The notes under the pieces: model-generated
What the model was told of the DNA's origin: nothing
Databases searched by the model: none
What the model saw: only the letters and a program-made list of their open reading frames with translations
Source of the DNA: Adhaeribacter arboris
Lineage (GTDB): Bacteria > Bacteroidota > Bacteroidia > Cytophagales > Hymenobacteraceae
Direction: 5' to 3'
Assembly (NCBI RefSeq): GCF_003023845.1
Contig: NZ_PYFT01000001.1
Coordinates: 3,286,001 to 3,350,000 of the forward strand
DNA length: 64,000 nucleotides
Shown here: positions 25,107-33,641 of the stretch, in pieces
Numbering within the stretch: position 1 is the stretch's first letter
Layout of the letters: the number at the start of each line of letters is the position of its first letter
Translations under genes and position numbers: made by a program

Positions 25107-26426
25107 TTAAGTATTAAAAACGGCTGACTGCTTTTCCGCTTCTATTGGCAAATTATTTACTAACGTACGCTGTTCTTTTAAAATAATCAGCAACATGTAA
25201 AAAAACACAAATAAATTCAAACCACGTTGCAGTTCGAAAAAAGAATCTACGATCATGGCAGTGCCGGTAGATAACAAAAAAGTAGTAGCTAAGAAATCAT
25301 TTTGCCAGATCCGGCGCCAGAACGGGGAAATAAGCACGTATAAAAATAAAAGTAATCCGATAATACCTGTACCCATTAACATGTGTAAGTATTGATTATG
25401 AATCATTACCTGATTCTCTTTTATTAATCCAAAGTCATGAATAGCATATTGCCGCCGCATTTCAGTTGCTATATCTGCTAACCCTACGCCTACTACCCAA
25501 TTTCGTTTAATTACCGTAAAAGCGGTTTCCCAGGCAGCTAATCGCTGCGAAATAGAATAATAATTTATATCCTGGTGCTCCAAATACCGGGATATATCGG
25601 TCTGAGTATTCGCTACCCGCAGCCGTACGGATTCTAAAGAAATATACGCGATTACCGGCACAATAAGCAAGATAGCTAAAAGGCTCCCCCCCAGTAAATA
25701 TCTTTTTTGATTTTTAATAAAAATGAAAATTTTAAAAACCAAAGTAACGTAAAGAGCCAGCAAACCGGTTCTATAAGCCAATACATGCATTGATACCAGT
25801 AAAACCAAAACGCAGAGTACGACTACGTATTTCTCCGTTTTTTGCCAGAGAATTTGCCGGTCCCGGAAAATGTAAACGCCAAAAAAAATGGCTAAAGTCA
25901 TCATCACCCCAAAATGAATATGAAAGATGCGGTTAATGGTCGGCGGATTTTGGCTATGAATAATAAGCTGATTTTGAGCATCGATGTTACGCAGGTAGTG
26001 CACCATGGTACCAATGGTAATGGCGGTAGTAAGCAGCAAAAAAAGATACAATAAGGCGTACACTTGCTTGCTCTTTAAAGGGGGCAAGAGCCCACCGGCT
26101 AGCGGGAAAAATAACAAAGCCGAATACCGGTAGATTTGCTTTGTATAATTATGCATGTTCTCGGTGTAGATGACACTAATTAGTAATAAGCCATACATAG
26201 CGAATAAACCTATGGCAGAACGATTTTTTATTAATAACTGGCATCTTTCTTTAAGGTTAGGACGCGTAAGAGCAAATACAAAAAGTAAAGCCGGCGCCGC
26301 ACTTATTAAAGCGCGGGAAAAGAAAAGTCCTACCAGGAAAAGTGCGCATAACCCAGAAAAAATTTGCTGCGTTTTTAAATCGCGCTGCTCCGCAGGTGTT
26401 CCAGCAGAAAGAGCAGAAGAATCCAT
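25107..26426 (-). CDS. O-antigen ligase family (WaaL-like) membrane protein
   Basis: This 439-residue polytopic membrane protein has about ten hydrophobic segments. A large periplasmic loop between about 250 and 345 carries VRLRVANTQTDISRYLEHQD, AAWETAFTVIKRNWVVGVG and IKENQVMIHNQYLHMLMGTG (given as separate pieces). Asn-X-X-Leu-His-with-Gly is the family signature (HNQYLHMLMGTG). Wzy/WaaL-type enzymes ligate or polymerise surface polysaccharide. The two glycosyltransferases upstream on the same strand support a lipopolysaccharide or surface glycan role. Ligase and polymerase activities cannot be told apart from sequence. Confidence 0.85.
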   Translation of the reverse strand: MDSSALSAGTPAEQRDLKTQQIFSGLCALFLVGLFFSRALISAAPALLFVFALTRPNLKERCQLLIKNRSAIGLFAMYGLLLISVIYTENMHNYTKQIYRYSALLFFPLAGGLLPPLKSKQVYALLYLFLLLTTAITIGTMVHYLRNIDAQNQLIIHSQNPPTINRIFHIHFGVMMTLAIFFGVYIFRDRQILWQKTEKYVVVLCVLVLLVSMHVLAYRTGLLALYVTLVFKIFIFIKNQKRYLLGGSLLAILLIVPVIAYISLESVRLRVANTQTDISRYLEHQDINYYSISQRLAAWETAFTVIKRNWVVGVGLADIATEMRRQYAIHDFGLIKENQVMIHNQYLHMLMGTGIIGLLLFLYVLISPFWRRIWQNDFLATTFLLSTGTAMIVDSFFELQRGLNLFVFFYMLLIILKEQRTLVNNLPIEAEKQSAVFNT

Positions 26427-26546
26427 ATCAGAAGGTTTAATAATGGGTTAAACGTAGCTTTTTAAAAATGAACCTAGTCTTACTTAATTTATTTACAGCT
26501 AGTTCCGTTATGGGCAAATAATCGTAAAGATTTACTTAAAGTAGTT

Positions 26547-27593
26547 TTAATCAGAAATCAGCTCCGAAGAAGGCCACTTATTAATCTTGGCAAGCACCTG
26601 GGCAACGGTGATCTGTTGAATGCAAATGCAGCTACCCGGAACCTTCCGGCAGTCCTCGCAATTTTTAGGCATCACTAAGTAATCAGCATGGGGGCCAAGA
26701 GGAGCCCAACGCCCCGGGTGCATGGGTTTAATGGGCGGATACAAGCCTAAAGCCGGAACTCCCAGGCTGGCCGCCAGATGCAAAGGCCCGGTACTCGCTC
26801 CTACTAAGCCGGTGCAAACTTTGATTAAACTAATAAACTCCGTTAAATTTAATTTCCCGGTAAAATCGGTAATATACGCTTGGTTTTCGCGGAGCCATTC
26901 CTGTAACAACTCTTGCTCTGGCTTGGAACCACTAATTAGTACCTGCCACCCCTGCGCGTGTAGCTGACGAGCCAACTCGCCAAAGTGCGTTAAACCCCAT
27001 TCGCGGGCACTACCTTTCGACTTTGGGTGCAAAATAATCTGCGGTTTATCTGTCTGTAAATACGCCTGCCATTTTTCCGGCAATGGCGGCACAACCGAGA
27101 AATCCAGGTACGTAATTACTTCAGCTAAAGCCGGAATTCTTTCAAGGCCAAGCGGCTGTAATAAAGCAAAGTTAAGCTGGCTCTCGTGGTACGGAGAATG
27201 ACGGCGGCTTAAGGCTACTAATGTATTAACCGTAAACAGATGAAACCATCGGTTACGGGTACCAATCCGTTGCTTAATACCAGCCTGGCGGGCTAATAAA
27301 GCAATTTGTTTATTCGGGAAAACGTGAATAATACTATCTACCTGTTGATCTTTTAAAAGTTTTATTTTTTCTGGTTGAGAAAGCAATTGCATTTCATCCC
27401 AATTTAAAAACGCATCCACGTGCCGGCAACAAGCTACCACTGGTTTAGTATAAGTTCGTCCCAGAAACAGAACGCGGGCACCCGGAACATGCTGTTTCAG
27501 CCAACCGGCCAGAGGTAAAGTTAATACCACATCACCGATCGCATCAATCCGGCTAATCAGAAAAGTTGTAGAAGTTTTGTTGGAAGCCTTCAT
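26547..27593 (-). CDS. Glycosyltransferase family 9 (heptosyltransferase-like)
   Basis: This 348-residue cytosolic transferase of the ADP-heptose:LPS family starts with FLISRIDAIGDVVLTLPLAG. The C-terminal donor domain has HPKSKGSAREWGLTHFGELA and LVGASTGPLHLAASLGVPALGLYPPIKP, the expected nucleotide-sugar loop (read as separate pieces). A cysteine-rich insertion near the end (KNCEDCRKVPGSCIC) is like those in heptosyltransferases of this group. Its start overlaps the end of the GT2 gene by 4 bases, so both are translated together. The exact sugar is unknown. Confidence 0.92.
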   Translation of the reverse strand: MKASNKTSTTFLISRIDAIGDVVLTLPLAGWLKQHVPGARVLFLGRTYTKPVVACCRHVDAFLNWDEMQLLSQPEKIKLLKDQQVDSIIHVFPNKQIALLARQAGIKQRIGTRNRWFHLFTVNTLVALSRRHSPYHESQLNFALLQPLGLERIPALAEVITYLDFSVVPPLPEKWQAYLQTDKPQIILHPKSKGSAREWGLTHFGELARQLHAQGWQVLISGSKPEQELLQEWLRENQAYITDFTGKLNLTEFISLIKVCTGLVGASTGPLHLAASLGVPALGLYPPIKPMHPGRWAPLGPHADYLVMPKNCEDCRKVPGSCICIQQITVAQVLAKINKWPSSELISD

Positions 27594-28342
27594 CTATTCG
27601 CCAGGTATAATTTGGCGTATTTCGCAAAAACGGCATACGCCGAAAGTACAGCCACGCAAAAACCAGCAAAACCATCGCGCCAACCCATTTTTAATAAATA
27701 CATCTGAAAAAACTTAAACGGAGGTTTTACCAGCAAGGGCCACAATCCTGGTTTTTTGCCTTGTAATTTCAACTCCTGGCAAGCAATGGTAGTAAAATGG
27801 TTTATCTGCTTTAAATGATCTTCGAGGCTATGAAAAGAATAATGCAATAAATCGCCTTGCAACTGCCCCGTTGTTTGACCGGATTTTACCTGGTAAACTT
27901 CGTGCAGTAATAATCCTTCCCATTGTCCTAAATCCCGATTATACAAACGCAATTTTTTATCGGGGTACCAGCCACCGTGCCGAATCCAGCTTCCGCAATA
28001 ATTGGTAAGTCGAGTCAAATAATAGCCGGCATGCTGCCAGTTTTCCTTTATAGCTAGTACCGATTTTTCCAGTTCGGGAGTTACTTCCTCATCGGCATCC
28101 AACGAAAGAATATGCGAAAAAGCTGCTTGCGAATTGGCAAAGTTTTTTTGATCAACATAACCAGAAAAAGCCCGCGAAACAAATCGAACCCCGTACCGGG
28201 CACAAATCGCAGAAGTATTATCCGTTGAAAAGGAATCTACTATTACTATTTCATCGGCTAATTTTTTTACGCTCTCTAAACAGCGGCCAATATTTTTCTC
28301 TTCGTTAAACGTAATAATCACTACTGATAATTTTACAGGCAT
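27590..28342 (-). CDS. Glycosyltransferase family 2, KdtX/WaaE-like
   Basis: This 250-residue GT-A enzyme opens with KLSVVIITFNEEKNIGRCLE and has the donor motif IVDSFSTDNT and the metal site LDADEE (Asp82/Asp84). Later segments YYLTRLTNYCGSWIRHGGWYP and the pair KLRLYNRD and LHEVYQV resemble the lipopolysaccharide core beta-1,4-glucosyltransferase (WaaE/KdtX) group. A hydrophobic C-terminal segment may anchor it at the membrane. It is the first gene of a GT2-GT9-ligase cluster on the minus strand. Confidence 0.9.
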   Translation of the reverse strand: MPVKLSVVIITFNEEKNIGRCLESVKKLADEIVIVDSFSTDNTSAICARYGVRFVSRAFSGYVDQKNFANSQAAFSHILSLDADEEVTPELEKSVLAIKENWQHAGYYLTRLTNYCGSWIRHGGWYPDKKLRLYNRDLGQWEGLLLHEVYQVKSGQTTGQLQGDLLHYSFHSLEDHLKQINHFTTIACQELKLQGKKPGLWPLLVKPPFKFFQMYLLKMGWRDGFAGFCVAVLSAYAVFAKYAKLYLANR

Positions 28343-28653
28343 CCAACTAAATTTTATTTCTCGGCTAAATTTGCGCGAATATCGGATTTTACTGGTTAGA
28401 ATTGAAAAATTTTATCTAAATGCCTGTAATGTACTAAATCACATTAGTTAGGATTTTAAAGCGATAGGTTCCTTCGTTGAGACTTTTCCAGTCTCAATAG
28501 AACAGTGCGGATGCGGGGAAAAAGTAACCGGTTTGCCTCGTGCCTTGACCCCAGAACGCTAAAAGGCCCTCTGTAGCCAAACGGGTCTTGGTTGCTACTA
28601 GTTACTTACTATTATTTAGTAACTAGGCCGGCAAAATTTTTAACTAAAAATAA
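28343..28653. other. Unexplained gap upstream of GT2 with a GC-richer core and an 8-bp hairpin
   Basis: This 310-base gap has no confirmed gene. A GC-rich core at about 28455-28610 contains a hairpin, TTGAGACT (28477-28484) pairing with AGTCTCAA (28490-28497). The minus strand here has one open frame of about 44 codons with many Arg residues, but no start site or family. The core is unlike the flanking AT-rich gap and shares the word CCTTCGTT with the element at 935-1040. It may be a degraded repeat. Confidence 0.35.
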
Positions 28654-28679
28654 AAGAGCCAGATAATAATCTGGCTCTT
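28654..28679 (-). terminator. Terminator of ahcY
   Basis: A perfect 11-bp stem (28654-28664 with 28669-28679) closes a 4-base loop just after the minus-strand ahcY gene. The left flank is A-rich, giving a U-run on that transcript. Confidence 0.85.
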
Positions 28680-28728
28680 GAAAAATATACTTGAAAAATA
28701 ATCTGCGTAATTCGAGTAATCCGCGATT

Positions 28729-30036
28729 CTAGTAACGGTAATATTCAGGTTTAAACGGACCTTGTTTATCTACGCCAATATAAGCGGACTGGTGATCGGA
28801 TAACTCTTCCAGTTCTACCCCAATTTTGGCTAAATGCAAACGTGCTACTTTTTCGTCGAGATGCTTAGGTAAAGTATATACCTGGTTTTCGTAGTTAGCA
28901 GCGTTGGTCCAAAGCTCTATTTGCGCCAATACCTGGTTGGAAAAAGAATTTGACATTACAAACGAAGGGTGACCCGTAGCACAACCTAAATTTACCAAAC
29001 GGCCTTCCGCCAATACAATAAGGTCTTTACCGTCAATATTGTATAAATCTACTTGCGGCTTAATGGTGTCTTTGGTGTGGCCATAGTTTTTGTTTAACCA
29101 AGCCATATCAATTTCATCATCGAAGTGGCCAATGTTACACACAATGGCTTTATCTTTAAGGGTCCGGAAATGTTCTTCCCGGATAATATCGCAGTTGCCC
29201 GTAGCAGTTACTACAATATCCGCTTCCTTCACGGCATCCGTCATTTTCTTTACGGCAAAACCATCCATCGCGGCTTGTAAAGCACAAATGGGATCAATTT
29301 CGGTAACAATAACCCGGGCACCTGCTCCGCGTAAGGAAGCCGCCGAACCTTTACCTACATCACCGTAACCGGCAACCACGGCTACTTTTCCGGCCATCAT
29401 CACGTCAGTCGCCCGACGGATAGCATCTACCAGCGATTCTTTACAACCGTATTTGTTATCGAACTTCGATTTAGTTACCGAATCGTTAATATTAATAGCC
29501 GGTAAAGGCAAAGTTCCGTTTTTCACGCGCTCGTACAAACGGTGAACCCCAGTAGTAGTTTCTTCCGAAATACCCCGAACACCGGCAGCTAATTCCGGAT
29601 AATGATCCAGCACCATGTTGGTTAAATCACCGCCATCGTCCAAAATCATGTTCAAAGGCTGACGGTCTTCGCCGAAGAATAAAGTTTGCTCAATGCACCA
29701 GTTAAATTCTTCTTCGTTCATGCCTTTCCAAGCAAATACTGGTATACCGGCGGCAGCCACGGCAGCGGCAGCATGATCTTGCGTTGAAAAAATATTACAA
29801 GACGACCAGATTACTTCGGCGCCCAGTTCCACAAGGGTTTCAATTAAAACAGCCGTCTGAATAGTCATGTGCAAACAACCAGCAATGCGGGCACCTTTTA
29901 AGGGTTTGGAAGAACCAAATTCTTCGCGAATGGCCATTAGCCCCGGCATTTCGGCTTCGGCTAATCTAATTTCTTTCCGACCCCACTCGGCGAGTGAGAT
30001 ATCTTTAACTTTGTAGTTAAGAGCGGTTTCGATCAT
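28729..30036 (-). CDS. ahcY: Adenosylhomocysteinase
   Basis: AhcY hydrolyses S-adenosylhomocysteine to adenosine and homocysteine, clearing the inhibitor of methylation. The 435-residue protein has the substrate residues His56 (CLHMT), Asp135 (DDGGD), Glu159 (SEETTTG), Lys189 and Asp193 (SVTKSKFDN). The NAD-binding GYGDVGKG lies at 223-230. The family end KPEYYRY is intact. It is monocistronic, with a terminator downstream and a 186-base gap to the divergent methyltransferase gene. Confidence 0.98.
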   Translation of the reverse strand: MIETALNYKVKDISLAEWGRKEIRLAEAEMPGLMAIREEFGSSKPLKGARIAGCLHMTIQTAVLIETLVELGAEVIWSSCNIFSTQDHAAAAVAAAGIPVFAWKGMNEEEFNWCIEQTLFFGEDRQPLNMILDDGGDLTNMVLDHYPELAAGVRGISEETTTGVHRLYERVKNGTLPLPAININDSVTKSKFDNKYGCKESLVDAIRRATDVMMAGKVAVVAGYGDVGKGSAASLRGAGARVIVTEIDPICALQAAMDGFAVKKMTDAVKEADIVVTATGNCDIIREEHFRTLKDKAIVCNIGHFDDEIDMAWLNKNYGHTKDTIKPQVDLYNIDGKDLIVLAEGRLVNLGCATGHPSFVMSNSFSNQVLAQIELWTNAANYENQVYTLPKHLDEKVARLHLAKIGVELEELSDHQSAYIGVDKQGPFKPEYYRY

Positions 30037-30222
30037 TTTTTTATAGTTTTGAAGGGCAAAGTTACAGAATAGGTTTATGAACTACAAAAACTCTACATAG
30101 TTAATAGCTTGAAACAGAACTTACTTGCTATTCCGCATTAGCCTATTAAAAGTTTTGTAATACAACAAATTTAACTTAAAAGAGTTCTGACCTTTATTCA
30201 TTCAACTATTTAAAGATTTTTC

Positions 30223-31440
30223 ATGCCCCGCGATTCCTCTCAACAAATACCGGAATTACAAGCGCTTACACCCGCTGAACAGGAATTTGTACAGGAGTAC
30301 GCGCAAGCCGATCCGGCAACATTACTTTTGCAACAACACCGGTACCGAGGTTTGGCTATACCTAAATTAGTGCATTATATTCAGGCTCGCCAAAAAGTGA
30401 AACACAAATTACCGCTTTGGTACCAGTGTTTAGATATTGTTTATCCTCCTACTCTATCGTTAGAGCAAAGCTCTTCGGAGTTAACGGCCCAGTACAAAGC
30501 TGGTTTGGTAACCGGTAAAGTTTTAATTGACTTAACCGGAGGCTTTGGAATTGATAGTTTTTTCTTCGCCCAAAATTTTGCGCAAGTGCATTACGTCGAA
30601 CAAAACCCCGAGTTAACGGCAATTGCCGCGTATAATGCCCGTTTGTTAGGGAACACTAATATTCAGTTTCATAATGATAGTGCTGCGGAGTATTTGCAAG
30701 CTTTTACCGGTCAAGTTGATTGGATTTACCTGGACCCGGCCCGGCGCAGCACCGCTAACCAAAAGTTACATTTCTTGAGCGACTGTGAGCCGGATGTTTT
30801 AGAGCTGTTGTCCCTGCTTTTTCAGAAAACAGAACAGGTTCTGCTTAAAACTTCCCCGATGTTGGATATTGAACAAGCTCGCCAGCAGTTAAGCAAAGTA
30901 AGTAAAATAATAGTTGTAGCCGTAGAAAACGAATGCAAAGAAGTATTGTATTTATTAAATGAAAAGGCACCTCCGGAGCCAGACTTGGAAGCGGTAAATT
31001 TATACGCACAGAAAGAACCTACCATTTTCCGGTTTAGTAAATCCGGGGAAGAAGCGGCTAGTATTACGTACTCCGAGCCGCTACCGTATATTTACGAACC
31101 TAACACCGCCATTTTAAAAGCCGGGGGCTTTAAGAGCGTAGCCCAACAATACAAATTAAATAAACTGCACCGCAACAGCCATTTATACACTTCCGAGAAT
31201 TTAATTTTGGATTTTCCGGGCCGAATTTTTAAATGTTTAGCCGTTAGTAAATACCAAAAAAAAGAAATACTAAATTATTTACCGGAAAAAAAAGCCAATA
31301 TCACGGTTCGTAATTTCCCGGAACCCGTAGCCGCTATCCGCAAAAAGTTGGAACTGCAAGAAGGCGGCTCTGTTTATTTATTAGCTACCACTGATATTCA
31401 TCAAAAGCCTATTATTCTGGTATGCGAAAAAGCTTTGTAA
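30223..31440 (+). CDS. Class I SAM-dependent methyltransferase with THUMP-like domain
   Basis: This 405-residue protein has a helical N-terminus (about 1-90) and a Rossmann-type methyltransferase core. The SAM loop is DLTGGFGID at 103-111, and the acidic partner is in VHYVEQNPEL. The catalytic-like motif DPARR is at 171-175. The C-terminal half carries the THUMP-like fold with AILKAGGFKSVA and the block FPGRIFKCLAVSKYQKKE given in pieces. It belongs to a Bacteroidota family related to PG_1098. Its substrate is probably RNA, but that is inference. It is divergent from ahcY. Confidence 0.85.
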   Translation: MPRDSSQQIPELQALTPAEQEFVQEYAQADPATLLLQQHRYRGLAIPKLVHYIQARQKVKHKLPLWYQCLDIVYPPTLSLEQSSSELTAQYKAGLVTGKVLIDLTGGFGIDSFFFAQNFAQVHYVEQNPELTAIAAYNARLLGNTNIQFHNDSAAEYLQAFTGQVDWIYLDPARRSTANQKLHFLSDCEPDVLELLSLLFQKTEQVLLKTSPMLDIEQARQQLSKVSKIIVVAVENECKEVLYLLNEKAPPEPDLEAVNLYAQKEPTIFRFSKSGEEAASITYSEPLPYIYEPNTAILKAGGFKSVAQQYKLNKLHRNSHLYTSENLILDFPGRIFKCLAVSKYQKKEILNYLPEKKANITVRNFPEPVAAIRKKLELQEGGSVYLLATTDIHQKPIILVCEKAL

Positions 31441-31581
31441 ATAATAGCCTGCGGCAACGTTCCGGTACAACCTTGTAATCCTTTCTTATTTGATTCAAAA
31501 ATTTTACCTGGAAATTAAGCAGGTGATATTGGAAGGTTCCTACTGCGGGATTTTTATCTGGTAAATTTTAATAAAAAAGGC

Positions 31582-31634
31582 TTGCGCAACCGATTAATTG
31601 CATTTATATTCGCAACTAAATGATTGCAAATTAA
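31582..31634 (+). promoter_or_regulatory. Promoter with imperfect inverted repeat upstream of the ArsR gene
   Basis: TTG at 31582-31584, a 20-base gap and TATATTCG at 31605-31612 fit the Bacteroidota promoter pattern. An imperfect inverted repeat, TTAATTGCATTTA at 31594-31606 and TAAATGATTGCAAATTAA at 31617-31634, surrounds the -7 box. This is a reasonable place for an ArsR dimer to block its own promoter. Confidence 0.45.
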
Positions 31635-31646
31635 TTGAATTTATTT

Positions 31647-31970
31647 ATGCGAAGAGACGTATTTCAGGCCATTGCCGACCCGACCCGGAGAGCCATTCTT
31701 AGCTTGATTGCCTTACAAGCTATGACTCCTAATGCCCTCGCGGAACATTTTGCCAGTAGTCGGCAAGCCGTATCAAAACACATTAAAATATTAACCGAGT
31801 GCGAACTCGTGAAACAGGAACAGGCCGGGAGAGAAATCTATTACAACTTAAATCCTCAGAAAATGCAGGAAGTAGATAAATGGTTAGCTCCTTTCCGGGC
31901 GCTGTGGGAAGACCGGTTCAACCAATTAGATACTGTATTACAAAACTTAAAAAATAAAAACCATGACTAA
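31647..31970 (+). CDS. ArsR-family winged-helix transcriptional regulator
   Basis: This is a 107-residue protein of the ArsR/metalloregulator fold. The start chosen is ATG 31647 ([15 protein letters not shown]); a TTG at 31635 would add four residues. The helix-turn-helix region reads [19 protein letters not shown], and the wing is [16 protein letters not shown]. The metal-binding cysteine motif is absent, so this belongs with the non-metal subgroup that pairs with SRPBCC proteins. Its end overlaps the next gene by 8 bases. Regulation of the pair by its own product is likely. Confidence 0.9.
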   Translation: MRRDVFQAIADPTRRAILSLIALQAMTPNALAEHFASSRQAVSKHIKILTECELVKQEQAGREIYYNLNPQKMQEVDKWLAPFRALWEDRFNQLDTVLQNLKNKNHD

Positions 31971-32490
31971 CAACAAACAGACCGTAATCGCCAAAGATTT
32001 AGCCAACAAAAAGCTTAAAGTAGTAAGAGAATTTGCTGCCCCGCTGGAACAAGTATGGAAAGCCTGGACGGAAAGTAATTTATTAGATTTATGGTGGGCG
32101 CCTAAGCCTTGGAAAGCAAAAACAAAATCTATGGATTTTCGGGAAGGCGGCTTTTGGCTCTACTGCATGGAAGGCCCGGATGGAACCCAATCTTGGGCAC
32201 GAGCCGACTTCCAGACAATTGTTCCCCAAAAAAGCTTTACTGCCGTGGACTCCTTCTGTGATGAAAACGGCAATAAAAATGCGGATTTCCCTAGTATGCA
32301 CTGGAAGAATGAATTCAACTCCATCAGTTCCGGGACGAAAGTAGAGATTGAAATTTCCTTTACCGACGAAGCAGATATGACTAAAATTTTAGAAATGGGC
32401 TTTGAAGAAGGATTTACCGCAGCGCTTGGTAATCTGGACGAATTGTTCCTGAATCAGTTTTCAACTGGCGCCGAAAAAGTAGTTAGCTAG
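31963..32490 (+). CDS. SRPBCC (AHSA1-like, START-fold) protein
   Basis: This 175-residue protein of the polyketide-cyclase/AHSA1 group has [42 protein letters not shown], the WARADFQTI strand and the C-terminal helix [16 protein letters not shown]. The fold makes a hydrophobic pocket for small ligands. The gene is translationally coupled to the ArsR gene by an 8-base overlap, an arrangement frequent for this pair. The ligand and role are unknown. A long hairpin terminates the unit downstream. Confidence 0.9.
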   Translation: MTNNKQTVIAKDLANKKLKVVREFAAPLEQVWKAWTESNLLDLWWAPKPWKAKTKSMDFREGGFWLYCMEGPDGTQSWARADFQTIVPQKSFTAVDSFCDENGNKNADFPSMHWKNEFNSISSGTKVEIEISFTDEADMTKILEMGFEEGFTAALGNLDELFLNQFSTGAEKVVS

Positions 32491-32562
32491 TCGCATTTAC
32501 CAACTTTTATTCAAATTTAAAATCAGGATAAAGTTCTCCTTCCCAAATTTCTGATTTATTTT

Positions 32563-32629
32563 AGCGGTAGGTTTCTGCCCGGATTTTTCTTTTAAAAGCT
32601 GAAATCCGAGCAGAAACCTACCGCTTTTA
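32563..32629 (+). terminator. Terminator with 24-bp stem after the SRPBCC gene
   Basis: The arm 32563-32586 pairs with 32602-32625 with a single mismatch around a 15-base loop, and TTTTAG follows at once. It is one of the longest hairpins in the window. It may end the ArsR-SRPBCC transcript just before the GNAT gene. Confidence 0.75.
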
Positions 32630-32660
32630 GTATATTGACCAGTATAATTTAAAATACATT

Positions 32661-33119
32661 ATGGAGGTAGAAATCAAGAAATTAAAAAGCCAAGACCTGA
32701 ATACCTTTATAGAACTTATCCGCGTATTTGAAGATGTTTTTGAAATGAAAAATTTTATTCTACCCGACTCAAAACATCTTCAGCAATTATTAGCTCAGGA
32801 TAGCTTTTTTGTATTTGTAGCCTTGGTAAACGATAAGGTGGTGGGCGGCTTAACTACCTATACCTTGCAACAATATTATTCTACTTTACCTGTAGTTTAT
32901 ATTTATGACCTGGCCGTTTTAACCAGCTACCAGCGCCAAGATATTGGAAGAATGCTGATTGCCAATTTAAACCAATACTGTAAAGAAATTGGGGTGCAAG
33001 AAGTATTTGTGCAGGCCGACGAAATAGACGATTACGCCCTGGAATTTTACCGAGCCACGGGAGGAACTGCCGAAAAGGTGGTTCATTTTACCTACCCTTT
33101 AATTTCTTCAGCATCTTAA
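32661..33119 (+). CDS. GNAT acetyltransferase of the AAC(3)-I aminoglycoside type
   Basis: This 152-residue GNAT protein resembles aminoglycoside 3-N-acetyltransferase type I. The blocks are VGGLTTYTLQQYYSTLP, VYIYDLAVLTSYQRQDIGR (the acetyl-CoA loop Q/RxxGxG/A appears as QRQDIGR), EVFVQADEIDDYALEFYRATGG and the end VVHFTYPL. These match the AacC1 layout in which VQAD precedes the acceptor site. Whether it acetylates an aminoglycoside or another amine is unknown; many chromosomal homologues are uncharacterised. It has its own gap on both sides. Confidence 0.82.
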   Translation: MEVEIKKLKSQDLNTFIELIRVFEDVFEMKNFILPDSKHLQQLLAQDSFFVFVALVNDKVVGGLTTYTLQQYYSTLPVVYIYDLAVLTSYQRQDIGRMLIANLNQYCKEIGVQEVFVQADEIDDYALEFYRATGGTAEKVVHFTYPLISSAS

Positions 33120-33444
33120 TTTTAAAAATAACCTTTCAGGTAGGGATCTATGCTTTAATTAAGCGGCATTTTCTATTTTAGAGTAGAAAACCAGAAAATA
33201 GGTACTCGAAAATAATAAACGGTTACCTCCTAATTAACTTTCCTTCCAATCACTTACTTTCTTCCGTTAATCATTTAAATTTAGTTGATTAAGTTACAAC
33301 CCCATGCAACCTTTCCTTAAAAACCGGGGTCACTCAGGTAAGTCAGATTATCAGGAATGGCGCACTTAAAACTACATTTTAGCTCTTTGCTGGAGCTTTC
33401 TTAGTACCAGGTGCTATATTTTCTAATTCATAAAAATTTTAAAT
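33120..33444 (+). promoter_or_regulatory. Leader of the MNIO peptide operon with possible ECF-type promoter
   Basis: This 325-base gap contains no other gene. AACCTTT at 33308-33314, a 14-base gap and GTC at 33329-33331 look like an ECF-sigma promoter (AAC near -35 and GTC near -10). It lies about 113 bases before the peptide start. TATATTTT near 33414 is a weak TAnnTTTG-like box without a well-spaced TTG. Neither assignment is certain. Confidence 0.3.
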
Positions 33445-33615
33445 ATGAAACTGTCAAAAACCTTACTGAGTGCCCTTTTGCTGGGTATAACGGTGCAGAC
33501 TACCACCAGCTGCGAAAAAAAAGAGTTACCTCAACCTAATTCCGGAAAAGAGGAAAGCAGTAAAGAACAAGGAAAAGAGGCTCCCGTTAATTGCCCGGGT
33601 TGTGGAATGGGTTAA
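33445..33615 (+). CDS. Candidate MNIO-modified RiPP precursor peptide (lipoprotein-like, C-terminal CPGCGMG)
   Basis: This is a 56-residue peptide. It starts MKLSKTLLSALLLGITV, a Sec-type signal, followed by TTTSC at about 20-24, which could be a lipobox cysteine although the -3 position is Thr. A charged Lys/Glu/Gly linker follows (from EKKELPQPNSGKEESS to GKEAP), and the peptide ends NCPGCGMG, with Cys50 and Cys53 in a CxxC arrangement. It is shorter than most gene callers report. It sits 26 bases upstream of a DUF692/MNIO enzyme gene on the same strand. Small secreted peptides with this same C-terminal cysteine-glycine tail are found beside MNIO genes in Bacteroidota (chryseobasin-related type, from memory). 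The likely role is a substrate whose cysteines are oxidatively modified. Metal binding is possible, but not shown. Confidence 0.8.
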   Translation: MKLSKTLLSALLLGITVQTTTSCEKKELPQPNSGKEESSKEQGKEAPVNCPGCGMG

Positions 33616-33641
33616 GCCGAAAAATTTTATAATCTATTCTT

